From assembly GCF_003253745.1 (NCBI RefSeq), contig NZ_MZXV01000056.1, forward strand, positions 1 through 64,000: 64,000 bases of DNA. The letters are read 5' to 3'. The DNA is from Mesorhizobium kowhaii (GTDB taxonomy: Bacteria > Pseudomonadota > Alphaproteobacteria > Rhizobiales > Rhizobiaceae). Every line of letters begins with the position of its first letter. Position 1 is the stretch's first letter. A program made the position numbers and the translations under genes. The notes under the pieces are model-generated. The model searched no databases. It saw nothing but the letters and a program-made list of their open reading frames with translations, and was not told the origin of the DNA. Shown in pieces: positions 43,978 through 52,021 of this stretch.

Positions 43978-44645
43978 CAACCCACGATGGCAAAGGCTTC
44001 GCGTGTCGTCCCTGAAGCCGTCCTGACCGGCTTGCGACCAATCCACTGGACATGCCGCCCCAGTGTTGCCGCGGCCGATTCGGTGTTTCCCTGCCGCAAG
44101 GCGGTGAGTATTGCGCGATGGTCCTGGTCGGTGCGCGTCTCCCACTCCGAGCGCCATGCCGCAAACAGGAAGCGGGCGCTCGCCGCGTGCAGATCGTCGA
44201 TGGTGGCAAGCAGGCGCGGCATGCCGCATGGCGCCAGGATCAGCCTGTGGAAGGCGCGGTTGGCTTCTTCCCACGACCTGACATCGCGGGACTTGTCGCC
44301 GGCCTTGGTCGCCTCTTCGGCCAGATCGAGAATGGCGGATGTCAGGTGCGGCGCGGCATGGCGCAGCGCCAGCACTTCAAGTGCCGCCCGCATTTCGGCG
44401 ACCTCCTTGACCTCGCCCAGATCGAAAGACGCGACACGCACCCCACGGCGCGGCTCACCGACGGCCAGCCCTTGCGCCTCGAGACGGCGGAAGGCCTCGC
44501 GCACTGGCACATGGCTGGTTTGGAATTCCTCGGCGATGTGATCCTGCCGAAGCCGAGCCCCGGGCTCGATCGCGCCCGAGATGATGCGGTCCGCCAGTAC
44601 CTTGCTGATGCGGACGGCGATGGTGTCGTCTGTGCCCTTTGCCAT
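43977..44645 (-). CDS. bioR: GntR-family biotin regulator BioR
   Basis: 222 residues. The N-terminal winged HTH of the GntR/FadR group is VRISKVLADRIISGAIEPGARLRQDHIAEEFQTSHVPVREAFRRLEAQGLAV (about 12-62). The C-terminal all-helical FCD domain is DLGEVKEVAEMRAALEVLALRHAAPHL and onward. BioR represses biotin genes in Rhizobiales when biotin is sufficient and controls itself. Here this is backed by boxes in front of bioY and in front of its own ATG. The start ATG lies only 3 nt from its box and has no Shine-Dalgarno, so the message may be nearly leaderless or the true start may be a codon later. Confidence 0.9.
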   Translation of the reverse strand: MAKGTDDTIAVRISKVLADRIISGAIEPGARLRQDHIAEEFQTSHVPVREAFRRLEAQGLAVGEPRRGVRVASFDLGEVKEVAEMRAALEVLALRHAAPHLTSAILDLAEEATKAGDKSRDVRSWEEANRAFHRLILAPCGMPRLLATIDDLHAASARFLFAAWRSEWETRTDQDHRAILTALRQGNTESAAATLGRHVQWIGRKPVRTASGTTREAFAIVG

Positions 44646-44648
44646 GTT

Positions 44649-44658
44649 TTATAGATAA
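44649..44658. promoter_or_regulatory. BioR box upstream of bioR
   Basis: TTATAGATAA again, identical to the box at 43810, 3 nt before the bioR ATG. It implies autoregulation. Its closeness to the start codon means bound repressor would sit on the initiation region. Confidence 0.85.
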
Positions 44659-44752
44659 TTTGAGGCGAGGCAGCTTGTCGAGACGGCAAGAACGGGATTC
44701 GCGACCTTCCTCGCCACAATAGGCCAGAGGGAGCCGGCGAAACGCCAGCCGC

Positions 44753-45769
44753 TCAGTTCACCCGGCTGATGCAGAAATCGATGACGTCGATCAGCGCCGA
44801 TTTCTGCGGCGTCGCTTCCAGCGGCGCCAGCGCATCGCGGGCGATCTCGCCGAAATGGCGGGCGCGCCCGATCGTGTCGGCAATGGCGCCGTGGCGGGTC
44901 ATCAGGCCGATCGCCTTTTCCAGGCCGGCGTCATCGGTGACATTGTCCTCGATGGCGCGCTTCCAGAAGGTGCGCTCCGCCTTGGTGCCGCGCCGGTAGG
45001 CGAGAATGACCGGAAGCGTCACCTTGCCCTCGCGGAAATCGTCGCCGACATTCTTGCCCAGATCCTTGCTGGTGCCGCCATAGTCCAGCGCATCGTCGAT
45101 CAGCTGGAAGGCGAGACCGAGGTTCATGCCGTAGGAGCGCAGTGCTGCACGGTCATTGCGGGTGGCCTGGGCGATGACCGGGCCGACCTCGGCAGCGGCG
45201 GAAAACAGCGCCGCGGTCTTGGCCTTGATGACGGCGAAATGCTCGTCCTCGGTAGTTTCGAGGTTCTTGGCGGCGGCAAGCTGCATCACCTCGCCCTCGG
45301 CGATGATCGAGGCCGCACTGGACAGGATGTCGAGCGCTTCAAGCGAGCCGACATCGACCATCATGCGGAAGGCCTGGCCGAGCAGGAAATCGCCAACCAG
45401 GACGCTTGCCTGGTTGCCCCAGATCATGCGGGCGGTCTTCTTGCCGCGCCGCATGCCGCTCTCGTCGACGACATCGTCGTGGAGAAGCGTTGCCGTATGC
45501 ATGAATTCGACTGCCGTGGCGAGCTTGACGTGGCCCTCGCCGGCATAGCCGAACATCTGCGCGGCGGCGAGCGTCAGCATCGGCCGCAGCCGCTTGCCGC
45601 CGGACGAGATCAGATGGTTGGCAACCTCCGGAATCATCTCGACGTCGGAGCCGGCCTTGGACAGGATCAATTCATTGACGCGTCCCATATCGGTCGCCGT
45701 CAGATCGATCAAATCCTTGATGGAGGCGGGTTCCCGCTTCCCGTTTTCGATGTTGAGAACGACACCCAC
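44753..45769 (-). CDS. Polyprenyl (octaprenyl/decaprenyl) diphosphate synthase
   Basis: 338 residues from a GTG at 45769 (GGGAG eight nt upstream); a GTG three codons before is possible but would be too near to the Shine-Dalgarno. The prenyltransferase motifs are GGKRLRPMLTLAAAQMFG (about 57-74), the first aspartate-rich DDVVDE (about 98-103) and the second DDALDY in GLAFQLIDDALDYGGTSKDLGKN near 215-232. It makes the long-chain isoprenoid for the ubiquinone side chain, used by UbiA. Chain length is probably C50, as rhizobia use Q-10, but not fixed by sequence here. Confidence 0.94.
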   Translation of the reverse strand: MGVVLNIENGKREPASIKDLIDLTATDMGRVNELILSKAGSDVEMIPEVANHLISSGGKRLRPMLTLAAAQMFGYAGEGHVKLATAVEFMHTATLLHDDVVDESGMRRGKKTARMIWGNQASVLVGDFLLGQAFRMMVDVGSLEALDILSSAASIIAEGEVMQLAAAKNLETTEDEHFAVIKAKTAALFSAAAEVGPVIAQATRNDRAALRSYGMNLGLAFQLIDDALDYGGTSKDLGKNVGDDFREGKVTLPVILAYRRGTKAERTFWKRAIEDNVTDDAGLEKAIGLMTRHGAIADTIGRARHFGEIARDALAPLEATPQKSALIDVIDFCISRVN

Positions 45770-45947
45770 GACAATCACTCCCGTCTTGGTATAACGCGTG
45801 CGACGGCACCCTTAGTCCCTGCAGGGACTCTAGGGCGGCAGACACGGCCACGGCAAGTGGCGAATTGGCGCGGCGGCGATAACAGCCTGTCAACCGGGAA
45901 TCCGCCTGCCCGTTTACATATGCGCCGCAAACTGAGAGTTTCGCCCG

Positions 45948-46172
45948 ATGATAGAGCTCATTCGCACCAACGACGCCGTCATCATCTCCTTTGTCGAATC
46001 GCTGATGCGCGATGCCGGCATCGGCTGCTTCGTCGCCGACCAGAACATGAGCGTGCTCGACGGCTCGCTCGGCATCCTGCCGCGACGCGTCATGGTCGAC
46101 GCCGACCAGGCCGACGCGGCACGGCGCATCCTGACGGATGCCGGCATCGCCAACGAGATCCGCGGAAAATAA
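45948..46172 (+). CDS. DUF2007 domain protein
   Basis: 74 residues: MIELIRTNDAVIISFVESLM then DAGIGCFVADQNMSVLDGSLGILPRRVMVDADQADAARRIL. This is the putative signal-transducing DUF2007 fold (beta-alpha-beta-beta). The stop TAA overlaps the start of the next methyltransferase gene by one base, so the two are coupled. Divergent from the polyprenyl synthase. Confidence 0.9.
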   Translation: MIELIRTNDAVIISFVESLMRDAGIGCFVADQNMSVLDGSLGILPRRVMVDADQADAARRILTDAGIANEIRGK

Positions 46173-46972
46173 TGTCCGCCGCGCCGGCCACCCTTGCCCC
46201 GGACACGCCGGCCCATACGGTCGATGCTTTCCATCGCGGCCGGTTCTGGCTCGTGCAGCCCAAGCAGGGCGGCCATCGCGCCGGAATGGATGCGATGATG
46301 TTGGCGGCGTCCGTGCCATCCTCCTTTGGCGGACGTCTCGCCGATTTCGGCGCCGGTGCCGGCGCCGCCGGCCTGGCGGTGCTGTCGCGCTGCCCGCCGG
46401 CCGCGGCCGTGCTTGTCGAACGGGCGCCGGAAATGGCCGCTTTCGCCGCGGCTACCCTGGCTCATCCCGGCAATGCCCATCTCAGCGATCGTGCCTCGGT
46501 GCTCATCGCTGATGTCACCGTATCGGGCCGGGCGCGGGCGGCGGCCGGCCTCGCCGACAATGACTTCGATTTCGTCATCATGAACCCGCCTTTCAACGCC
46601 GCACGGGACCGCGCCACGCCCGATCGCCTGAGAAAGGAAGCCCACGTCATGGAAGACGGGCTGTTCGAGCACTGGATCCGCAGTGCTGCCGCTGTGGTCA
46701 GGCCGCGCGGCGGGCTTGCCGTGATCGCCCGGCCCGAGCAGCTTGGCGCCATTCTCGATGCGATCGCCGGCCGCTTCGGCGATGCCGAGATGCTCGCCGT
46801 CCACCCTCGCCCCGACGCGGCAGCGATCCGCATCGTCGTCCGGGCAGCGCTCGGGGCGCGGGGGAAGCTCGCCATCCGGCCTCCCCTGATGCTGCGCGCG
46901 CAATCGGGCGACGGCCCTGATGAGCGCAGCGAAATGATCACCAACGGCCTCGCCTCGTTGTTCGGAGATTGA
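46172..46972 (+). CDS. TrmN6/YfiC-type tRNA (adenine-N6)-methyltransferase
   Basis: 266 residues. SAM binding: GRLADFGAGAGAAGLAVLSRCP (about residues 54-75). The target-base motif NPPF lies in FDFVIMNPPFNAARDRATPDRLRKEAHV near 141, as in N6-adenine methyltransferases (N/D-PPY/F). YfiC-type enzymes methylate A37 of tRNA1-Val. It starts one base inside the stop of the DUF2007 gene. Target inferred from family. Confidence 0.88.
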   Translation: MSAAPATLAPDTPAHTVDAFHRGRFWLVQPKQGGHRAGMDAMMLAASVPSSFGGRLADFGAGAGAAGLAVLSRCPPAAAVLVERAPEMAAFAAATLAHPGNAHLSDRASVLIADVTVSGRARAAAGLADNDFDFVIMNPPFNAARDRATPDRLRKEAHVMEDGLFEHWIRSAAAVVRPRGGLAVIARPEQLGAILDAIAGRFGDAEMLAVHPRPDAAAIRIVVRAALGARGKLAIRPPLMLRAQSGDGPDERSEMITNGLASLFGD

Positions 46973-47051
46973 GCTATTCTTACCGGCCACATTGCCGTTG
47001 GCCGGGGAATCCCTACATGCCTGCAACCCATCGACCGGAGATCGCGCCCTC

Positions 47052-47912
47052 GTGAAACGACTTATCAACCGCCTGCTGCCGAAATCCTGGCGCTCCACCG
47101 TCGTCACCATTCCGGTCATCCGGCTGCACGGCACGATCATGTCGGGCGGCCAGTTCCGGCAGAATCTGTCGCTGGCCACGACCGCCGGTCTCATCGAGAA
47201 GGCGTTTTCCTACGACGCGCCGGCGGTCGCCATCTCGATCAATTCGCCGGGTGGCTCGCCGGTGCAGTCGCGGCTGATCTTCAAGCGTATCCGCGACCTG
47301 GCGACCGAGAAGAACAAGAAGGTGCTGGTCTTCGTCGAGGACGTCGCGGCATCGGGCGGCTACATGATCGCGGTCGCCGGCGACGAGATTTTCGCCGATC
47401 CGTCCTCCATCGTCGGTTCGATCGGCGTGGTCTCGGCCTCGTTCGGTTTCCCGGAACTGATGAAGAAGATCGGTGTCGAGCGCCGTGTCCACACCGCCGG
47501 CCAGAACAAGGCTGTGCTCGATCCGTTCAAGCCGGAGAAGAAGGAAGACGTCGAGCGCCTGAAAGCGCTGCAGCTCGAGGTGCACGGCACGTTCATCGAC
47601 CTCGTCAAGGAGAGGCGCGGCACGAAGCTTAAGGACGATCCGGACCTGTTCACCGGCCTGTTCTGGACCGGCATGAAGGGCCTCGAACTCGGCCTGGTCG
47701 ATGCGCTCGGCGACATGCGCACGGTGCTGAAAACCCGTTTTGGACCGAAGACCCAGCTCAGGCTGATCACGGCGCCGCGCGGTTTCCTCGGCCGCTTCGG
47801 CCTGTTCGGCTCGAGCAAGGGCTTTTCGGCGCCCGATATCGCCGCGGCAGCCGCCAGCGGTGTGATCGATGCGGCGGAAGAGCGCGCGTTGTGGGCACGG
47901 TTCGGGCTTTGA
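47052..47912 (+). CDS. S49 (SppA/SohB-type) serine peptidase
   Basis: 286 residues from a GTG start. The S49 core is SINSPGGSPVQSRLIFKRI (about 63-80), then VEDVAASGGYMIAVAGDEI with the nucleophile S101, and the general-base lysine K153 in GQNKAVLDPF. SIGVVSASFG between them lines the active site. There is no clear membrane anchor at the N-terminus, so it may be soluble or peripherally bound. It could degrade signal peptides or short membrane peptides. Palindromic element C is 40 nt downstream. Confidence 0.9.
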   Translation: MKRLINRLLPKSWRSTVVTIPVIRLHGTIMSGGQFRQNLSLATTAGLIEKAFSYDAPAVAISINSPGGSPVQSRLIFKRIRDLATEKNKKVLVFVEDVAASGGYMIAVAGDEIFADPSSIVGSIGVVSASFGFPELMKKIGVERRVHTAGQNKAVLDPFKPEKKEDVERLKALQLEVHGTFIDLVKERRGTKLKDDPDLFTGLFWTGMKGLELGLVDALGDMRTVLKTRFGPKTQLRLITAPRGFLGRFGLFGSSKGFSAPDIAAAAASGVIDAAEERALWARFGL

Positions 47913-47952
47913 AAACCCGGCAAAACCGTCTAGCATGAGAGCTTGAAGTCTT

Positions 47953-48000
47953 ATGCATGTCGTTTTCCCAAAACCGGATCCACTTTTGGGCGACATGCAT
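47953..48000. repeat. Palindromic intergenic element, copy C
   Basis: The same 48-bp palindrome as copies A and B, with only a few changes at the centre (ATCCAC for GGCCAC). It lies 40 nt downstream of the S49 peptidase stop and about 50 nt upstream of a short gene. A transcript through it forms a long hairpin. Confidence 0.85.
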
Positions 48001-48052
48001 CAACCGACCCGACCGGCCGCCTTCGCCGGCCCAGCGTGGGAGGAGTTTTGGC

Positions 48053-48238
48053 ATGCCGCAGATCATTTTCTTCACCGTCGTTGGCGTCGCCGCCTATTTC
48101 GGCTATCGCACCTTCGTCCGGGAAGCCGAGCGCGTGACCGCCAAGGTGCGGCGCACCGAAAAGCAGGCGGCTAATGGCGCCATGGGTACGCTGGTCAAGG
48201 ATCCGAAGACCGGCGAATACCGGCTGGCCAAGGACTGA
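48053..48238 (+). CDS. Small single-pass membrane protein
   Basis: 61 residues starting MPQIIFFTVVGVAAYFGYRT; residues 3-17 form one membrane segment. The rest is cytoplasmic and charged, ending TLVKDPKTGEYRLAKD. AGGAG stands nine nt before the ATG. It lies between the S49 peptidase and ispE on the same strand. Similar small proteins are found at this place in Rhizobiales. Function unknown. Confidence 0.75.
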   Translation: MPQIIFFTVVGVAAYFGYRTFVREAERVTAKVRRTEKQAANGAMGTLVKDPKTGEYRLAKD

Positions 48239-48264
48239 GCATCATCCCGCATACGACTGACGCC

Positions 48265-49152
48265 GTGGACACCGAGATCGGGTCGCGCACCTGGCATGCG
48301 CATGCCAAGATCAATCTGGCGCTGCATGTCACCGGCAGGCGCCCCGACGGTTATCACCTGATCGAAAGCCTGGCGGTGTTCACGCGTTTTGGCGACCGGG
48401 TCGAAATCGCGCTCGCCGACAGTGATGATTTTACGGTGTCCGGCCGCTACGGGCCGGCGGTTCCTCTCGACACCAGCAATCTGGTGCTCAAGGCGCGCGA
48501 TGCGCTGCGAAGAGAGGCTGGGCTGGAGAGGACTCCGCCGGTCGCCATCCGGCTCGAAAAGAACCTGCCGGTTGCCTCCGGCGTCGGCGGCGGCTCGAGC
48601 GACGCGGCAGCCGTGCTGCGCGGGCTGGCGGAGACATGGGCCCTGAACATGGACGGCGCTGAATTGGCGTGGATCGGCCTCTCGCTTGGCGCCGATGTGC
48701 CGATGTGCCTGGCGGCAAAGCCGCTGGTCGCGCGCGGCATTGGGGACGAGCTGTCGATGGTGCCGGATTTCTCGGCGCTGGGGCTGGTGCTGGTCAATCC
48801 CGGAACCGCCGTCTCGACCGCCGATGTGTTTGCAGCGCTTTCCCGTCGCGACAACGAGCCACTGCCGCCGCTGCCGCGCAGCATCGACTTCCACAGCCTG
48901 CGTAACTGGCTGGAGATCACCCGCAATGATCTTGAGCCGGCGGCGCTGGCGATGCAGCCCGCCATCGGCAGAGCGCTTTCCTGGCTTAACAAGGCCGGAT
49001 CGGGATTCTCGCGTATGTCCGGATCCGGCGCGACATGCTTCGGTCTGTTCGAGACCGGCAATGTCGCCAAGCGCGCCGCCGCCGACATCCGCGGCCGCCA
49101 GCCCGACTGGTTCGTCGCCGCGACGCGCACCGTGACATCGGAGGCCGACTGA
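48265..49152 (+). CDS. ispE: 4-diphosphocytidyl-2-C-methyl-D-erythritol kinase
   Basis: 295 residues from a GTG start. IspE phosphorylates the 2-hydroxyl of CDP-methylerythritol, step four of the MEP pathway that dxs opens. The GHMP-kinase motifs are AKINLALHVTGRRPDGYHLIES (about 14-35), the ATP loop PVASGVGGGSSDAAAVLRGL (about 103-122), and the C-terminal SGSGATCFGLF near 251. moaB follows after one base. Confidence 0.94.
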   Translation: MDTEIGSRTWHAHAKINLALHVTGRRPDGYHLIESLAVFTRFGDRVEIALADSDDFTVSGRYGPAVPLDTSNLVLKARDALRREAGLERTPPVAIRLEKNLPVASGVGGGSSDAAAVLRGLAETWALNMDGAELAWIGLSLGADVPMCLAAKPLVARGIGDELSMVPDFSALGLVLVNPGTAVSTADVFAALSRRDNEPLPPLPRSIDFHSLRNWLEITRNDLEPAALAMQPAIGRALSWLNKAGSGFSRMSGSGATCFGLFETGNVAKRAAADIRGRQPDWFVAATRTVTSEAD

Positions 49153-49153
49153 G

Positions 49154-49696
49154 ATGGCCAGGACTGACGAGAGCCGGCCTTTCATCCCGATCCGCATCGC
49201 GGTGCTGACGGTGTCGGACACACGTAGCCTTGCCGACGACAAGTCCGGCCAGACGCTGGCCGACCGCATCACTGAAGCCGGTCACATCCTGGCCGCCCGC
49301 GATATCGTCATCGATGACCGCGAGAAAATCCGCGACAAGGTGCTCGGCTGGTCAAAGGACGCGGCGATCGATGTCGTGATCACCACTGGCGGCACCGGCT
49401 TCACCGGCCGCGACGTGACGCCAGAAGCGCTGGAGCCGATCTTCGAAAAGCGCATGGACGGGTTTTCCGAAGTGTTCCACCGCATCTCCTACGACAAGAT
49501 CGGCACCTCGACGATCCAGAGCCGGGCGACCGGCGGCGTCGTCAATGCCACCTTCGTCTTCGTGCTGCCGGGCTCGCCCGGCGCCTGCAGGGACGCCTGG
49601 GACGGCATCCTGAAGGCGCAGCTCGACTACCGGCACATGCCGTGCAACTTCGTCGAGATCATGCCGCGCCTGGACGAGCATCTGCGGCGCGGGTGA
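49154..49696 (+). CDS. moaB: Molybdenum cofactor biosynthesis protein B
   Basis: 180 residues of the MoaB/MogA fold. RIAVLTVSDTRSLADDKSGQTLADRI is the N-terminal signature and TTGGTGFTGRDVTPEALEPIFEK near 76-98 the MPT-binding GGTG loop. It adenylates molybdopterin (or is a related helper) in molybdenum cofactor synthesis. The gene starts one base after the ispE stop. Confidence 0.94.
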   Translation: MARTDESRPFIPIRIAVLTVSDTRSLADDKSGQTLADRITEAGHILAARDIVIDDREKIRDKVLGWSKDAAIDVVITTGGTGFTGRDVTPEALEPIFEKRMDGFSEVFHRISYDKIGTSTIQSRATGGVVNATFVFVLPGSPGACRDAWDGILKAQLDYRHMPCNFVEIMPRLDEHLRRG

Positions 49697-49845
49697 GCCC
49701 ATCCGCGTAGGGACCCAAGTCGCAGGCAATTCAAGTGCGCGACCTTGGTTTCGCCCAGCGGAGTGCCGCTTGCGCCTTCGAAGCGCCATTCCCAACCGGA
49801 TGCCGCATGAATATTCTCAGCCACGACTTGGCGGCGGGAAATACG

Positions 49846-50271
49846 ATGAACGCACACTCCGGCGGATGCCATTGCGGCAATGTTCGCCTGACATTCGAGA
49901 CCGGGCTCGACCCGTCGCAAATCGAAGTTCGCGCCTGCCAATGCTCGTTCTGTGTCAAACATGGTTCGCGCGCCGTTGCCGATCCGGACGGCAGACTGAT
50001 CATCTCGGTCAAGGACAGAGCGCAATTGCGGACATATCATTTCGGGCTGAGGACGGCCGACTATTTGATCTGCCGGGACTGCGGCGTCTATGTCGCCGCA
50101 ATCGCCGGAGATGATGATGACGCAAGGGCGATCGTCATCATAAATGCCCTGGACGACCGAGAGCGGTTCGATCGGGAGCCGGTCCCGGTCGACTTCGACG
50201 CGGAAGGCAGAGAGCAACGCCAAGCCAGGCGTCGCGCTCGCTGGATGCCTGTCGAGATGAGCTTCGGATAG
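49846..50271 (+). CDS. GFA-domain protein
   Basis: 141 residues starting MNAHSGGCHCGNVRLTF, with GGGAA upstream. Zinc cysteines are visible: CHCG, CQCSFC near 34-39, and CRDC near 80-83. It differs from the GFA protein at 3342 apart from the fold. Function unknown beyond zinc binding. It converges on a broken PhyH gene. Confidence 0.85.
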   Translation: MNAHSGGCHCGNVRLTFETGLDPSQIEVRACQCSFCVKHGSRAVADPDGRLIISVKDRAQLRTYHFGLRTADYLICRDCGVYVAAIAGDDDDARAIVIINALDDRERFDREPVPVDFDAEGREQRQARRRARWMPVEMSFG

Positions 50272-50278
50272 TTCCCTT

Positions 50279-51252
50279 TCATCGGATGACCGGCTCGCCA
50301 TGAAAGCGGCGGCGTGACGGCGGCGATACGCCGAAACCAACTTCCATCATCAGCCGCGGCGTGCGCGCCGGCACGGTGCCCATGTGGAAGCCAAACGGAT
50401 CCTCGACGAAGCCGAGGCCGGCATCGCCAGTGAGCGTCACCGGGCTCTGCTCGCCATAGACATCCAGAACCTCTTGCGCGGGATGGCCGACCAGCAGGGT
50501 GAGCTGATGCTTGAGGCTGCGGCGCTTGTGACTGCCCCGGACATAGACATGCGGGCCGGTGTCGGCGTCGACCGGCTTGAGATAGAAGAAGAATTTCAGC
50601 ATGCGCCAGTCGTCGAGGTCGAAATGATACTTGCCGAGCGAGGCAAGGTTCTTGTCGGCGTCCGATGCCTCCCCAGTCGGAAAACTCCACCAGACGCGCG
50701 TCGTGATCAGCTTTGCCTGGCCGCCGAGATAATGCGCGGCAATATCCAGCAGCAGCGGATCGCGCTGGATGGCGAGTGCCGCCCGGCAATCGAGGATGCG
50801 CTCGAAAAAATGCCCGCTGAGCAGCGAGCGGCCAAAGCGCTTCTCGGCCTCGGCATGTTCACCCGGCATGAATTCGAGACGGCGGTCGAAATTGCCGAAG
50901 CAAGGGGTGCGCTGGGCGAAACTCGCGATCTCTTCATGGATCGCCGGCGGCAGGACCAGGCCCGAAAACAGCCCATCGGAGCGCAGCGCTTCGACCACGG
51001 CCTCACGGTCGACGCCGGCAAACATCGTATCCCCCGCATTGTCGGCCGGACGGCGCGTTTTGCGCCCAGCCAATGCATCCTGCGTCCAGGCATTGTGCGC
51101 GCCAGCACGAACATCGGCAGCCAGGCAGGGTTTTCGCGCAGGTCCGTCAGATAGGTCGGAATGCGCACGGCGATGCGCCGCAGCAGGCTGCCGTTGCGCG
51201 CAATGGCCTCGAGACTGGCCGTGCCGGATTTGTCGGGGGTTGAAAGGTTCAT
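50279..51252 (-). pseudogene. PhyH-type dioxygenase gene with a single-base frameshift
   Basis: The N-terminus starts at 51252 (MNLSTPDKSGTASLEAIARN, good Shine-Dalgarno GAGG) and runs RIPTYLTDLRENPAWLPMF. Near 51031-51035 the frame is lost: one G too few in a run of five Gs (six would restore it). The remainder, MFAGVDREAVVEALRSDGLF to the end, is a full C-terminal dioxygenase: YHFDLDDWRMLKFFFYL (H-x-D) and FEDPFGFHMGT with the distal histidine. A second ATG right after the run has its own GGGGG site, so a 248-residue protein could still be made. Either a recent mutation, phase-variable homopolymer or sequencing error. Confidence 0.75.
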
Positions 51253-51397
51253 CGGGTCCTCGGCTATGAGAGCGGCACCGATGCGGCATCGGTGCTCATC
51301 ACTCGGCATGACCCAAACCCAATTCACCCGCCTGGATGGGAAGCTAACCTCGCGTCAGACATTGTGCAATGCACAATGGAGTGAGCAGCTGCAAAAA

Positions 51398-51925
51398 TCA
51401 CTTCGGGGAGCGATGCTCTTGCTTTGGCGGCGCCACCCAGATTTCGGCGTCGAGCCGCTTTGCCGCGAGGCCGCGTGCGATGGCCTCGGCGCTGCCGGCA
51501 CTCTTGGCCGAGGCCGCGGCCTGAAGCTTGCTGATCAGCAATCCATCGGCCAAGGCGCGGTTTCCCGAAAATATCCGGGCCAGGAACGGTGTGCGGCTGC
51601 CGCGGGCCCGCGAAAAGCGCGCCGCCATGGTCTGCCTGGCCGTGTGGGCAACGACCGCATCGATCCAGCCTTCCACCAGCCGCGAGCCCGGCTCCAGGAG
51701 CAGCAGCCAGTCGCCCTTGGCCTGGCGAATACCGGCAGCGATACCGCCAGTCACATACTGACAGCCGGCATGCTCGGCAACACGATGCGTCTGGTCGGTG
51801 GAACCCGTGTCGCAGACGATGACGTCACGCACCACGCCCTCGACCGCGCCGCCAATCAGCGAGGCGAGTGTGCGGGCGAGGCCCTCCTCGTCATTGCGGG
51901 TTTCGATGAGAACACTGAGCATCAT
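51398..51925 (-). CDS. Family 2 glycosyltransferase-like protein
   Basis: 175 residues with the GT-A start MMLSVLIETRNDEEGLARTL, the DTGSTDQTHRVAEHAG block near 38-53, and GDWLLLLEPGSRL near 70-82, where the metal-binding D-x-D of typical family-2 enzymes is replaced by LEPGS. It is shorter than usual GT2 enzymes (about 230 or more). So the fold is likely, but catalysis with the usual metal site is doubtful. The neighbours give no pathway hint. It is divergent from the radical SAM gene. Confidence 0.75.
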   Translation of the reverse strand: MMLSVLIETRNDEEGLARTLASLIGGAVEGVVRDVIVCDTGSTDQTHRVAEHAGCQYVTGGIAAGIRQAKGDWLLLLEPGSRLVEGWIDAVVAHTARQTMAARFSRARGSRTPFLARIFSGNRALADGLLISKLQAAASAKSAGSAEAIARGLAAKRLDAEIWVAPPKQEHRSPK

Positions 51926-52021
51926 TAGCCGAATAGCGGAAAGCCGGACGGAGCGCCAGTTTCTGCAACGCACCATAAAAAGTTCTTGCTTTGTTCTCAT
52001 CGCCGAAATAGGAATAATTTC

